The translations under genes and the position numbers were made by a program. A model generated the notes under the pieces. That model was not told the DNA's origin and did not search any database. It saw only the letters and a list, made by a program, of their open reading frames with translations. A stretch of 64,000 bases of DNA. It comes from Vibrio sp. 05-20-BW147 (lineage in GTDB: Bacteria > Pseudomonadota > Gammaproteobacteria > Enterobacterales > Vibrionaceae). The stretch spans positions 1 through 64,000 of the forward strand of contig NZ_SZTO01000025.1 of the NCBI RefSeq assembly GCF_013369385.1. Direction: 5' to 3'. Numbering within the stretch: position 1 is the stretch's first letter; each line of letters opens with the position of its first letter. Shown piece after piece: positions 25,822-33,735 of this stretch.

Positions 25822-26739
25822 GTGCTAGAGTTACTCAAAGTGTTTGATCAGGTGGTCGAGTCTGGCAGTTTTTCTCAGGCAGGAAGAGCGCTAAATATGG
25901 CCCCCTCGTCGGTGGCAAGAAATATTGATAGCCTCGAAAACAGAATCAAAACGACACTGTTTAAACGCAGCACGCGTCAGTTGATTTTGACCGAGGAAGG
26001 GCAATATTTTTATCAGCAATCGAGCAAGATCCTGCGCGACAGCGATAACTTATTGGCGGAAATGAGAGGAAATCATGGTGTGCCTGAAGGCATACTGAGA
26101 ATCTCGGTATTCGAAAGCTTCGGCAATTTATGCCTCACTCCATTAATTCCAGAGTTCCTCGAGCGCTACCCCAAGATACAAATTGAACTTGAGCTGGATA
26201 ATAAGCTTGTGGATTTAAACAGCGACAATGTCGATATGGCGATCCGTATTGGCACCCCACAAGACAGCCGACTGAAAGCTCGGCACTTGCTAACCAATTA
26301 CACCGCGTTGGTTGCTTCGCCTGCATATATAAATACGCACTCCCCCATAACACAACCAGAAGATTTACAGCAGCACAATTGTCTATTGATAAGTCACGAA
26401 CGGCAGCGGAATTATTGGTACTTCCGCCAAAAATCGACCACTAGAAAAGTCATGGTCGCTGGCAATTTGATTTCAAAAGGCGGCTCTCCTCTTTTATGTG
26501 CAGCGCTGCAAGGTACTGGCGTACTTCTGTTGTCGAAGTGGATGCTCAAACCCTATCTGGAAAGTGGGCAGTTAGTGGAATTGCTGCCATCCTGGACGGC
26601 AACACACGGTGAGTTAGGCAGTGGTGAGATCTTCGCTATCTACAAAAACACACAATACCCCAAACCTCACCTGCGTGTGTTTTTGGACTTTTTGCTTGAG
26701 AAGCTTAAACCGATGCAAGAAACATTCAGTTCAAGCTAA
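25822..26739 (+). CDS. LysR-family transcriptional regulator
   Basis: 305 residues. The N-terminal winged helix (SGSFSQAGRALNMAPSSVARNIDSLE) is the LysR DNA-binding domain, and the rest is the periplasmic-binding-protein-like effector domain. It starts at a GTG with AAAGG 8 bases upstream. It is divergent from the AhpD-like gene, the classical arrangement in which a LysR activator controls its neighbour. The effector is unknown. Confidence 0.92.
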   Translation: MLELLKVFDQVVESGSFSQAGRALNMAPSSVARNIDSLENRIKTTLFKRSTRQLILTEEGQYFYQQSSKILRDSDNLLAEMRGNHGVPEGILRISVFESFGNLCLTPLIPEFLERYPKIQIELELDNKLVDLNSDNVDMAIRIGTPQDSRLKARHLLTNYTALVASPAYINTHSPITQPEDLQQHNCLLISHERQRNYWYFRQKSTTRKVMVAGNLISKGGSPLLCAALQGTGVLLLSKWMLKPYLESGQLVELLPSWTATHGELGSGEIFAIYKNTQYPKPHLRVFLDFLLEKLKPMQETFSSS

Positions 26740-26784
26740 CCCCTGTGTGAACGATTTTTCGGCTATGGTCGATCTCTTCGTGAA

Positions 26785-27903
26785 TCACGCCGTTTGGTCG
26801 CCAATCTTTGGCAAGTGATAACGTGTGCTCCGGCCACCAGCGTCAGATTTAATCAGGCAGCCAAGCTCAACAAGCGTGGCCAAATGCCTTGTGGCGGTGG
26901 GTTTACTCACTTTCGCAACCTTGTGGTATTGCGATGTGTTGATCCCCTCAGGGAAATCACCATCGAGCATTCGATTAAGCACTTTGGTTTGTTCAGTCAA
27001 CAACCGCGTTTGGTCGATGTGTCGCCAGTAATTGGTTTTAATTACCGTTTGTTCAATCTCTTTTAATGCAACATCAAAGGTTTCATTCAGCGTGTCTAAA
27101 AACCAACGTAGCCACGCGGTGATGTCCAAATCCCCCTTTTGCGTTTGCTCTAAGATCTCGTAATAGCTTTTTCGATTAGCAAGAATCGCTACCGACATGG
27201 CGTAAAAGCGCACGGATTGGTGCTCTGCTTGTGCCAGTGCGAGATCGGTCAGCACTCGAGTAATGCGACCATTGCCATCATCCAATGGGTGTAGTGTGAC
27301 AAACCAAAGGTGAGTGATGGCCGCTCTTAATAGAGGATCGAGTGAGGTATCCGTCTTTGAATCATTAAACCACTGTATAAACGTGCTCAGTTCTGCGTCT
27401 AAGCACGCTCTACCTGGTGCTTCAAAATGGACAACGGGTTTGTCTATCCGTCCAGATACCACTTGCATGGGCGTTTCGCTTCTTAACTGCCCACCAATAA
27501 CAGGATTGAACAGCGTGTAGCCTTGGGGGAATAACAAGGCATGCCAATGCAAGACGCGCTCTAAAGTGAGTGGAACCTCGAGGTTATCGACCGCATCGAG
27601 CATGATCTCTGCCAGACCATCGGTCTGTTTCGTTGTTGGGAACGGATTCTCTTCACTGATGCCCAATTTGTTGGCAAGTGAAGAGCGCACAGAAAAGGCG
27701 TTGAGTTTTTCCCCTTCTATCGCGCTAGAGTGCACAATGTTGGCGAGCAAGGTATCCAGCATATTTTGGGTTTGATCAAGTGGCTGACAAAGCATTTTCC
27801 CTAACAAGATACCTTGATTAAGGCGAGTGGTTCTCACAAGCGGCTCAATCACACTTCTGTCCCACTCAAATTCAGACCATGACGCCTGTTGCCAGATCCA
27901 CAT
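26785..27903 (-). CDS. Fic-domain AMPylase-like protein with N-terminal DUF4172 region
   Basis: 372 residues. It begins with MWIWQQASWSEFEWD, typical of the DUF4172 region. Residues 59-64 (SSAIEG) fit the autoinhibitory motif (S/T)-x3-E-(G/N), and residues 205-216 are the Fic motif HPLDDGNGRITR, with Leu where the common motif has Phe. The C-terminal 70 residues look like a winged helix (YHKVAKVSKPTATRHLATLVELG), suggesting DNA binding or autoregulation. Class II Fic proteins of this architecture transfer AMP to proteins and may be stress or toxin-type modules. The gene is monocistronic and converges on the LysR gene. Confidence 0.9.
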   Translation of the reverse strand: MWIWQQASWSEFEWDRSVIEPLVRTTRLNQGILLGKMLCQPLDQTQNMLDTLLANIVHSSAIEGEKLNAFSVRSSLANKLGISEENPFPTTKQTDGLAEIMLDAVDNLEVPLTLERVLHWHALLFPQGYTLFNPVIGGQLRSETPMQVVSGRIDKPVVHFEAPGRACLDAELSTFIQWFNDSKTDTSLDPLLRAAITHLWFVTLHPLDDGNGRITRVLTDLALAQAEHQSVRFYAMSVAILANRKSYYEILEQTQKGDLDITAWLRWFLDTLNETFDVALKEIEQTVIKTNYWRHIDQTRLLTEQTKVLNRMLDGDFPEGINTSQYHKVAKVSKPTATRHLATLVELGCLIKSDAGGRSTRYHLPKIGDQTA

Positions 27904-28214
27904 AACGGCTCCTTGATTCGAAAATCCAACACATTCGAATCACATTATGATTCGATTAGTGCTTTTTTTCAAATCATATGGTGATGAGATTAAGTGTTGC
28001 ATTCACATCAACCACCCTGCGCTTATCGAATGAAGGGTGGATGATTTCGTCATTTCTTACTGCCCTAAAACAAACAAAAAACATAACAAACTTATCAATT
28101 ACACCATATTTTGAACTCGCTCCACGGTTAATCAACCACGTCTTAATTTCTCTTTTTTGTTGAGAAAATGACCTTTATCGTATTCAGCATTTAATCTCAG
28201 AAAGAGAAATATGA
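27904..28214. other. Gap upstream of the lipase cassette
   Basis: 311 bases, very AT-rich in its right half. It contains the left 45-bp hairpin repeat (28001-28045) and a dyad ATTCGAA...ATTCGAAT close to the Fic start (27917-27939), possibly an operator of the Fic gene. Confidence 0.45.
28001..28045. repeat. Left copy of a 45-bp direct repeat with internal hairpin
   Basis: Identical at 42 of 45 positions to 29945-29989 and in the same orientation. Inside, CCACCCT pairs with AGGGTGG around a loop containing TTATCGAATG. The two copies bracket the lipase gene pair. Confidence 0.85.
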
Positions 28215-28739
28215 ATGCATAAGTTATTGTATAAATTAATCATACTGGCTTGCGTGTTCCTATCTAGTTTATCTAAAGCGGATTCTGACAATATGTTTGA
28301 AAAAAAACTTATTCACTTGTGCCCCGAAATTAAAGGTCGGCTTTTAGACGGAGCAACACCACTGCAAGGCGTTACTTTAGAAAGAGGCGTAGCTTATGGA
28401 GAGCTACTTCTGGATTCAACGGTAACAGACGATGAAGGCTATTTTTTCTTTGCTGCTAGCGAATATGAAAGTAGAAAACCAGTCAACCCACTGACAGAAA
28501 CTCGTGTAGTTAGATACCTATCGGCAAGCTTAAATGATCAAATCATTAAGATATTTTACTCACCAATAAGTACTACATCTCCGATAGAAAAAGTCACTCA
28601 TTCGTTCTCAAATCTCGTGTGCGATGTCAATGCACCATTAAAAACTTTCAATGTAAAACACGGAGAGAATAACTCTATAACTCAAGAGCTCTACACTATT
28701 TGCGATCTAGAATTGCTTGAATTTAAGGGGGAATATTAA
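28215..28739 (+). CDS. Periplasmic protein with carboxypeptidase-regulatory-like fold (lipase partner)
   Basis: 174 residues with a signal peptide (cleavage near SLSKA before DSDN). The mature part begins with a GRLLDGATPLQGVTLERG and TDDEGYFFF pattern, like the transthyretin/carboxypeptidase-regulatory fold (possibly DUF6795). It has three Cys. It ends directly before the ATG of the lipase gene with no gap, so the two are co-translated. A periplasmic protein encoded with a lipase lacking a signal peptide matches the effector-immunity arrangement of type VI secretion lipases; the immunity role is inference. GC content is visibly below the neighbours, which suggests transfer. Confidence 0.7.
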   Translation: MHKLLYKLIILACVFLSSLSKADSDNMFEKKLIHLCPEIKGRLLDGATPLQGVTLERGVAYGELLLDSTVTDDEGYFFFAASEYESRKPVNPLTETRVVRYLSASLNDQIIKIFYSPISTTSPIEKVTHSFSNLVCDVNAPLKTFNVKHGENNSITQELYTICDLELLEFKGEY

Positions 28740-29882
28740 ATGAAGCCATTATCACCTAAATGTGCGTTAGATTTTGCAAGCGAGGCATATAACATAGAGT
28801 TTACCAGTCATATGTTCACACCGAGTAGTAGACTTACACAGTACTTCAACTTCGATGGAAAGAATTCTCCTTTACAAGGTCAAACAGGCGTTCATTTAAA
28901 AAAGAGAAATTCTAACTTCGTTTTGACTGCGGAAGGAAAAAGTAATGGCAAGCATAATGGAAGCCTCGTGCTAGCTTTTCGAGGTACTAATTTCGGTTTT
29001 GCTGCTGACATTCTTACGGATTTGCATGCAGCATTAAAGGGAAGCCCTAATGGCTCGCTAGCACATGCCGGATTTGTAAACGTGTTTAATAGCATAAAAA
29101 CTCAACTAGCGAATTATCTAAGCAACTCTGTTGGTAAGACGAAGATTATTCATTGTGTCGGCCATAGCTTAGGGGGTGCTGTTGCATCAATTTGTGCAGA
29201 CTGGATTAAAGCCAATTACAAAATTCAAGTCTATTTGTACACATTTGGGGCACCTAGAGTAGGCTTGAATACGTATGCGGCAAAATCTTCTCACGCAAAC
29301 GTAAAAATCTATCGTTGTACAAATGGAGCTGATCCGGTACCAATGCTCCCTCTTTGGCCTTTTATCCATGCTCCTTTAAACAAGCCAGAATATCGACTGG
29401 ACTCATCCAGTGGAGTAAAAGGTGAAAGCCACAAACTGTATTCACAGACAGGCTATGCAAACACATTAACTTCTGATAGTTGGTCTCATTTAAATAGAGC
29501 TGCCATTCACAATTTAAATAAACCAGAACGATTCAATTTCCACAATAGACATCAAGTTACTTTTACACAACGTTGGGCAGACAAAATCGCTTCTGGTATA
29601 GCCACACTTCTAAAAGACGCAAGATATGGTGCGCTAGTTACGGCACAAGGACTAATAGTATCCGGTTTAACTTTCTATGATCTACTAGCTAAATCAATAG
29701 AAAAAATAGCGAAGTCATCGCAAAAATTGGAAAAACAAACCAAAGGGTTACTTGGACATATGCTCGTATTTGCAGGGAAAGCTGTTCATGAAATTACCGA
29801 CCTATCCTATAAATTCATAAAGTGGGTTTTCGATGTAACTGTAGGAAGATTATACCGCGCAGCAATACAAGCTCTTAAGTAG
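28740..29882 (+). CDS. Class 3 lipase-family protein, candidate secreted effector
   Basis: 380 residues. The alpha/beta hydrolase core has LVLAFRGTN, the nucleophile elbow GHSLGGA (Ser near residue 142) and FGAPRVG. The acid is likely Asp199 in NGADPVPMLP, and a His follows in the ESHKLY segment. There is no signal peptide. A helical C-terminal tail of about 100 residues with two hydrophobic stretches follows the core. Secretion by a type VI system or co-export is plausible because its partner gene encodes a periplasmic protein. AT-rich composition and flanking repeats mark it as an acquired cassette. No VgrG, Hcp or PAAR gene is in the window. Confidence 0.82.
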   Translation: MKPLSPKCALDFASEAYNIEFTSHMFTPSSRLTQYFNFDGKNSPLQGQTGVHLKKRNSNFVLTAEGKSNGKHNGSLVLAFRGTNFGFAADILTDLHAALKGSPNGSLAHAGFVNVFNSIKTQLANYLSNSVGKTKIIHCVGHSLGGAVASICADWIKANYKIQVYLYTFGAPRVGLNTYAAKSSHANVKIYRCTNGADPVPMLPLWPFIHAPLNKPEYRLDSSSGVKGESHKLYSQTGYANTLTSDSWSHLNRAAIHNLNKPERFNFHNRHQVTFTQRWADKIASGIATLLKDARYGALVTAQGLIVSGLTFYDLLAKSIEKIAKSSQKLEKQTKGLLGHMLVFAGKAVHEITDLSYKFIKWVFDVTVGRLYRAAIQALK

Positions 29883-29944
29883 CAAAGTGAATTAAAAATT
29901 ATAGGCATTTTTAACTCTTAAATATGAAACCGTCCTAGTTATCC

Positions 29945-29989
29945 ATTCATATCATCCACCCTGCACTTATCGAATGAAGGGTGGATGAT
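29945..29989. repeat. Right copy of the 45-bp direct repeat
   Basis: Right-hand copy, differing from 28001-28045 at three positions. One change (A to T) extends the inner stem to ATCATCCACCCT with AGGGTGGATGAT, so this copy is a 12-bp perfect hairpin. Confidence 0.85.
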
Positions 29990-30004
29990 GCTTGGGCTGA
30001 CCAC

Positions 30005-30265
30005 TTATTGCTCAAAGCCCTCTAAGGTGATGATCGCATAACCCTTTTCTGCAACTTGCACGTCTAACTCAGAAAACCGTTCACTGGTATGACAGAATCG
30101 GCAATCTTGCGAGCTCAGGCTTTCAACTTCGATCTGCTGCTCTGCCAAGAAGGCTTTTGCCGCCGCTATCGCTTTCTCTCCATCTCGTTCATTGAGTAGC
30201 ACATCAAAGTGCAGTTTTTTACCTTGACGCGTCACGGTATGTGTATCGAAAACATGTAAACTCAT
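30005..30265 (-). CDS. DUF2024-like small protein
   Basis: 86 residues. HVFDTHTVTRQGKKLHFDVLL, and CRFCH near residue 60, resemble the DUF2024 family, small soluble proteins of unknown function with a conserved Cys-x2-Cys-His. The start ATG has GGG AAATG context. It is monocistronic; the right hairpin repeat lies just beyond its stop. Confidence 0.75.
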   Translation of the reverse strand: MSLHVFDTHTVTRQGKKLHFDVLLNERDGEKAIAAAKAFLAEQQIEVESLSSQDCRFCHTSERFSELDVQVAEKGYAIITLEGFEQ

Positions 30266-30325
30266 TTCCCTTTCTCCACTATTACTATCTGATTTCTTAA
30301 ATACGTTTGTTCAATACGTGACGCA

Positions 30326-31078
30326 CTATTTATGGCCAATTCGGCCCGGTAACGAGAGATCTCCAGAGGCAATATCAAACACATTGGTGACACAAAGTAG
30401 CGGCGAATGGACGCTAGCGTTCACTTTTAGTACCGATGTCACGGCATCAAAGTTGAACCCCTCATGAGTATCGAGCGCCGATTTGGGCACTTTAACGAGC
30501 AACTCTTCTTTAGTGAATTTAGGCGAGAAGTCTGGACTGTCGATATAGATTGGTAGGTTTGGTCAAGTCACCGGAACGGTTGGCGCTTCACCTTCTGGAA
30601 TGTCACGTACTTTTAACCCCGCCGGACACGCTTCATCTTTCGTGAGCACTACCCAGTGCGCATGCCAAAGATCGCCATCGTTTGTTTTGTTTCCATCGCT
30701 ATTTTCATCGTATAGCGGAGTGTCATCGAAATCTGGATGCGATGTGACAGCTAGCGCAACGATGCCTTTTTCTTTGTCAAACCCAATAGCGGAAGAGTCT
30801 AATGAGGTTGGCCACACATAGCTGTAGACCTCTGCCCCAGCGAGTGCGCCATTCGCCTCAGGTTTTAATTCACCAAGTTGACCACGAACTTGTGCTTGAA
30901 AAATGTAGTGGTCGTTTTGGTCAACAACTTTGCTATGAGTCAAATCAAAACTCGCGGGAATGTTTTTGTCTTGTTTTGCTTGTATGTGCTCCTTGGTATG
31001 CGCATACACCGTAGATGCTTGCAGTGCAAAAATGGAAGCCACTGTGGCTAGAGTGAGTACCTGTCTGTGTTTGTTCAT
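30326..31078 (-). pseudogene. Periplasmic protein gene interrupted by an in-frame TGA
   Basis: From the ATG at 31078 (GGAG 6 bases upstream) the gene encodes a signal peptide (cleavage near TVYA before HTKEH) and a secreted domain with DGDLWHAHWVVL. At 30563-30565 an in-frame TGA stops it after GEAPTVPVT. The same frame then stays open for 78 codons (PNLPIYIDSPDFSPKFTKEE and onward) to TAG at 30326-30328, with protein-like composition throughout. Intact length would be about 250 residues. It is divergent from the MarR-type regulator with the palindromic operator between. Function unknown; a truncated product may still be made. Confidence 0.8.
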
Positions 31079-31093
31079 GTTGAGCTCCATTGT

Positions 31094-31130
31094 ATTAATA
31101 TTTAGTTTCGATGCGAAACTAAATATTAAT
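31094..31130. promoter_or_regulatory. Perfect 17+3+17 palindrome, probable MarR operator
   Basis: ATTAATATTTAGTTTCG, ATG, then the exact reverse complement. It sits 16 bases upstream of the periplasmic gene start and about 70 bases upstream of the MarR gene, in their shared promoter region. Confidence 0.85.
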
Positions 31131-31157
31131 TTACAGACGGATTTCTTTTTGTCAATA

Positions 31158-31171
31158 TAGTTTCGACTAAA
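31158..31171. promoter_or_regulatory. Second, degenerate MarR operator half
   Basis: TAGTTTCGACTAAA repeats the TAGTTTCG core of the palindrome once and continues with an imperfect CTA half, 27 bases from the MarR gene start. It is likely a weaker autoregulatory site. Confidence 0.55.
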
Positions 31172-31197
31172 AACTTTTATCTTTATGTGGAGCGCGC

Positions 31198-31755
31198 ATG
31201 AGTAAAGATGTGTATGAGTTGCTTGATCGAATCAGCAATCTATTGAGAACCGAAGTCAGGCAACTGGGGGCGGAACACGGATTGCACCCTGTCCATCTTG
31301 ATATCTTGAGCTACTTATCAAGATGCAATCAATTCAGCGATACGCCAGCAGCACTTAAAGAGTTCCTTGGCATCACCAAAGGCACACTCTCACAATCCAT
31401 TACCTTGCTCGAGAACAAAGGGATGCTGACCAAAACCAAGGATGCAGTAGACAAACGGGTGTCTCATCTTGGCTTAACGCTTGTCGGAAAGCGCTTAATC
31501 GAAAAGCTGACACCGCCAGCGCGTTACTTGGAGCCACTTAGTGAATTGGAAGCTGCCTCTCCGGACAGCGTCGGTTATTTGAAGAAAATGCTGGCTCAGA
31601 TGCAGGCCAAAAATGAAACACAAAGCTTTGGTATTTGCCGTACTTGCCGACACCACGAAGATCGCCCGGGCAGTACCTTTTATTGTCGCCTAACCGAACT
31701 GGAGCTCGATAAGAAGTTCGGCGAGTTGATCTGCTGGGAGCATCAGTATCAATGA
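31198..31755 (+). CDS. MarR-family regulator with Cys-rich C-terminal tail
   Basis: 185 residues. A winged helix in the middle (FLGITKGTLSQSITLLENKGMLTK, then the wing DKRVSHLGLT) is typical of MarR. The C-terminal 45 residues add CRTCRHHE, YCR and CWEH: four Cys and several His in a zinc- or redox-type cluster not found in plain MarR proteins. This suggests metal or thiol sensing, which is inference. It is divergent from the interrupted periplasmic gene and faces the palindrome at 31094-31130. The RBS is GGAG 5 bases before the ATG. Confidence 0.9.
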   Translation: MSKDVYELLDRISNLLRTEVRQLGAEHGLHPVHLDILSYLSRCNQFSDTPAALKEFLGITKGTLSQSITLLENKGMLTKTKDAVDKRVSHLGLTLVGKRLIEKLTPPARYLEPLSELEAASPDSVGYLKKMLAQMQAKNETQSFGICRTCRHHEDRPGSTFYCRLTELELDKKFGELICWEHQYQ

Positions 31756-31776
31756 TTGTGGAGGTGAGGTTGTTCT

Positions 31777-32604
31777 TTACTGCCCTTGCTTTAACGCCTC
31801 TCGTACTTCTTGGGGAGTGGGTGGCGGAAACACAACGCCTCTCTCTTCGAGCAAGGCTTTCGTTTTGTGGGTATCTTCATTCACCCTAAAAGCTGGATTT
31901 TTAGCGTTCTTTTCGAGTGCTAAATGTACACGCCATGCCACTGAAGCGCCTGTTGTCGATGGTTCTGTTGCTAATGCACCTTCGTTAATAAGTTTGTAAA
32001 CAAAGTCATACTTACCTAAATCGGCAGCATACAGGGCGCTATTACTGTTGCTTCTATCTTTCGCATTGATATCGACACCGTACTCTAAAAGTAGGCTGAA
32101 TTGCTGCCAATTATCATGTCCAATGGTGCCAAAGATAGCGGGTCTGCCAGTAGATTCGTCTCGGGAGTCCGGGCTAGCGCCGTATTTTAGTAATAAACTA
32201 AATAGTTGATTGTCTCCATCACCCGCAATAATTGCCAAAGGCTGCGCGGGTTTAGGCCCAGTGCGGTTAATCTCAATCATGGCAGGGAAATTAGGATTCG
32301 CCCCCAGTTGCAATGCCAATTCAACGGCACTGAGGTCTTTTTGCATAATCAGCCACAGTAATGGTGTAATGCCCTCTTCACCACGCACGTTCAGCTCAAC
32401 CCCTTGTGCTAACATTGCCTTTGCCGCTGCGGAATCCTTCCGCTGTATAGCGCGTAACAGGCTGACCATCTTCGCATCAAAAAACAGATCCGCTTTCATA
32501 TCGTTTCCTTCAAACTTGCAGCCGCTTAACAAGCTAAGAAGCGCAATCATTAACACTGACAATACTTTGCTTGATGCTGAAAATAGTTGTTTCCAATTAA
32601 CCAT
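31777..32604 (-). CDS. Ankyrin-repeat lipoprotein, copy 1
   Basis: 275 residues from the ATG at 32604 (AGG 6 bases upstream). A lipoprotein signal ends LLSLLSGC. The mature part has about four ankyrin repeats (EGITPLLWLIMQKDLSAVELALQLGANPN and similar). It is a close paralogue of the gene at 33735-34562: the first 190 residues and the last 24 (ERGVVFPPPTPQEVREALKQ) are nearly the same while residues about 205-250 differ. Membrane-anchored ankyrin proteins are often immunity or inhibitor proteins; that role is inference here. Confidence 0.85.
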   Translation of the reverse strand: MVNWKQLFSASSKVLSVLMIALLSLLSGCKFEGNDMKADLFFDAKMVSLLRAIQRKDSAAAKAMLAQGVELNVRGEEGITPLLWLIMQKDLSAVELALQLGANPNFPAMIEINRTGPKPAQPLAIIAGDGDNQLFSLLLKYGASPDSRDESTGRPAIFGTIGHDNWQQFSLLLEYGVDINAKDRSNSNSALYAADLGKYDFVYKLINEGALATEPSTTGASVAWRVHLALEKNAKNPAFRVNEDTHKTKALLEERGVVFPPPTPQEVREALKQGQ

Positions 32605-32682
32605 GATATGCCTTTGAAAATGTAGGTAGCTACAAACACACTTCGTCGTAATGTGCGCACATCCGTATGTGTCGTAGAGCGC

Positions 32683-33735
32683 GGCTTTGTTGCGTAATTC
32701 ATTTTCGAAGTAGATTAGACCCATTTCGGCTAATTGTTAGCCAATACGACAAGTTTTAGGCATAGCTAACCCAGTGAGCTTGTTTAACGCTTTGATCATG
32801 GCGTAAGTCTCACCAACCTGAGCGTTGTAGTCTCTCAGGCTTAATTTTCAACCTAGTAACTGCTTCACTCTATACATTGCCGTTTCTGAGAGAGAACGCT
32901 TGTGGTAACCATACTTCTGTTTCCAGTGTTTATTTGAACCATACAACTTCTGACAGGCCACACTAAGATTTCGGGGGTGACCGCGCTCCCAGAATGCGGC
33001 TCCGTCTCGTGGAGGAATGAGTGCGACTGCTCGTTTTATACGGATAGCTTCGTAGCAGTCCTTGGTGTCATAAGCTCCGTCACCAGATATCTCAGCGATC
33101 TTTCTGCGTGTTTGCTTAAGTAGATTTGGCAGCACTTCAGTATCAGTCACGTTCGATAAACTCAGTTCCGCAGCGATAATTTCGTGGGTATTCGTATCAA
33201 CGGCAAGATAGAGCTTTCGCCAAACTCTGCGTTTACCGTCTGTGTCATGCTTTTTGACTTTCCATTCCCCTTCGCCGTAAACCTTGAGACCAGTAGCATC
33301 GATGGCCAAATGTCTTATCACACCAGACGTTTGAGGTTTGAATGATACTTCAACCTGTTTAGCTCGGCGACTGATACAGGTGTAATGTGGACACTGCAAT
33401 GGAACACGAGCAAGCATAAATACTGAGTTAATGAATCCTTGCAGAGTTCGTAACGGCATTGAGAAGATACGCTTCATCATTAACGCAGTTGTGATCGCCA
33501 GGTTGCTAAAGAAACGAGGTCTTCCCCGCTTTTTTGTTTGCTTTGTTTCCACTCTCTTATCGCTTCTTCATCAATCCAGAAGGTAAGTGAGCCACGATTG
33601 ATTAAGGCTTTATTGTACTGTTTCCAGTTGGTTGTTTTGTAACGAGGTTTAGGCATAAGGCTACGAGGATTAGCTGATTTAGCCGTTCAGATCGTAACTT
33701 TCTGATTTAGTTCCATCGAATTACGCAACAAAGCC
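32683..33735 (-). mobile_element. IS5-family (IS903-like) insertion sequence, inactive
   Basis: 1053 bases bounded by 18-bp perfect terminal inverted repeats GGCTTTGTTGCGTAATTC (32683-32700 and, inverted, 33718-33735). It contains one transposase frame broken twice. The 9 bases on the left (GTAGAGCGC) and right (TATTGCCCT) do not match, so there is no target duplication. The right end supplies the first base of the stop codon of ankyrin copy 2. Confidence 0.9.
32737..33655 (-). pseudogene. IS5-family transposase, frameshifted and with a nonsense codon
   Basis: The reading begins MPKPRYKTTNWKQYNKAL at 33655 and runs into a run of six A near 33530, where the frame is lost. The downstream frame continues KRGRPRFFSNLAITTAL and includes the DDE residues in IDATGLK, SGDGAYD and RSLSETAMYRVKQLLG. 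There an in-frame TGA stands where GGA would be expected, after which KLSLRDYNAQVGETYAMIKA continues in the same frame to TAA at 32737. One added A would restore the first break. The enzyme is dead in this copy unless the sequence has errors. Confidence 0.88.

Noticed and set aside
28001..29989. Integron attC cassette
   Set aside because: The hairpin repeats lack the paired core sites (GTTRRRY with its inverse) and the spacing of attC sites, and there is no integrase in the window.
30563..30565. Selenocysteine codon in the periplasmic gene
   Set aside because: The residue context and lack of a visible insertion hairpin just after the TGA do not support it, and the protein family is not a known selenoprotein.
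33520..33545. Programmed -1 frameshift in the IS transposase
   Set aside because: The A-run is out of phase for a standard slippery heptamer in the upstream frame, adding one A restores a normal single frame, and a second nonsense lesion is present downstream.
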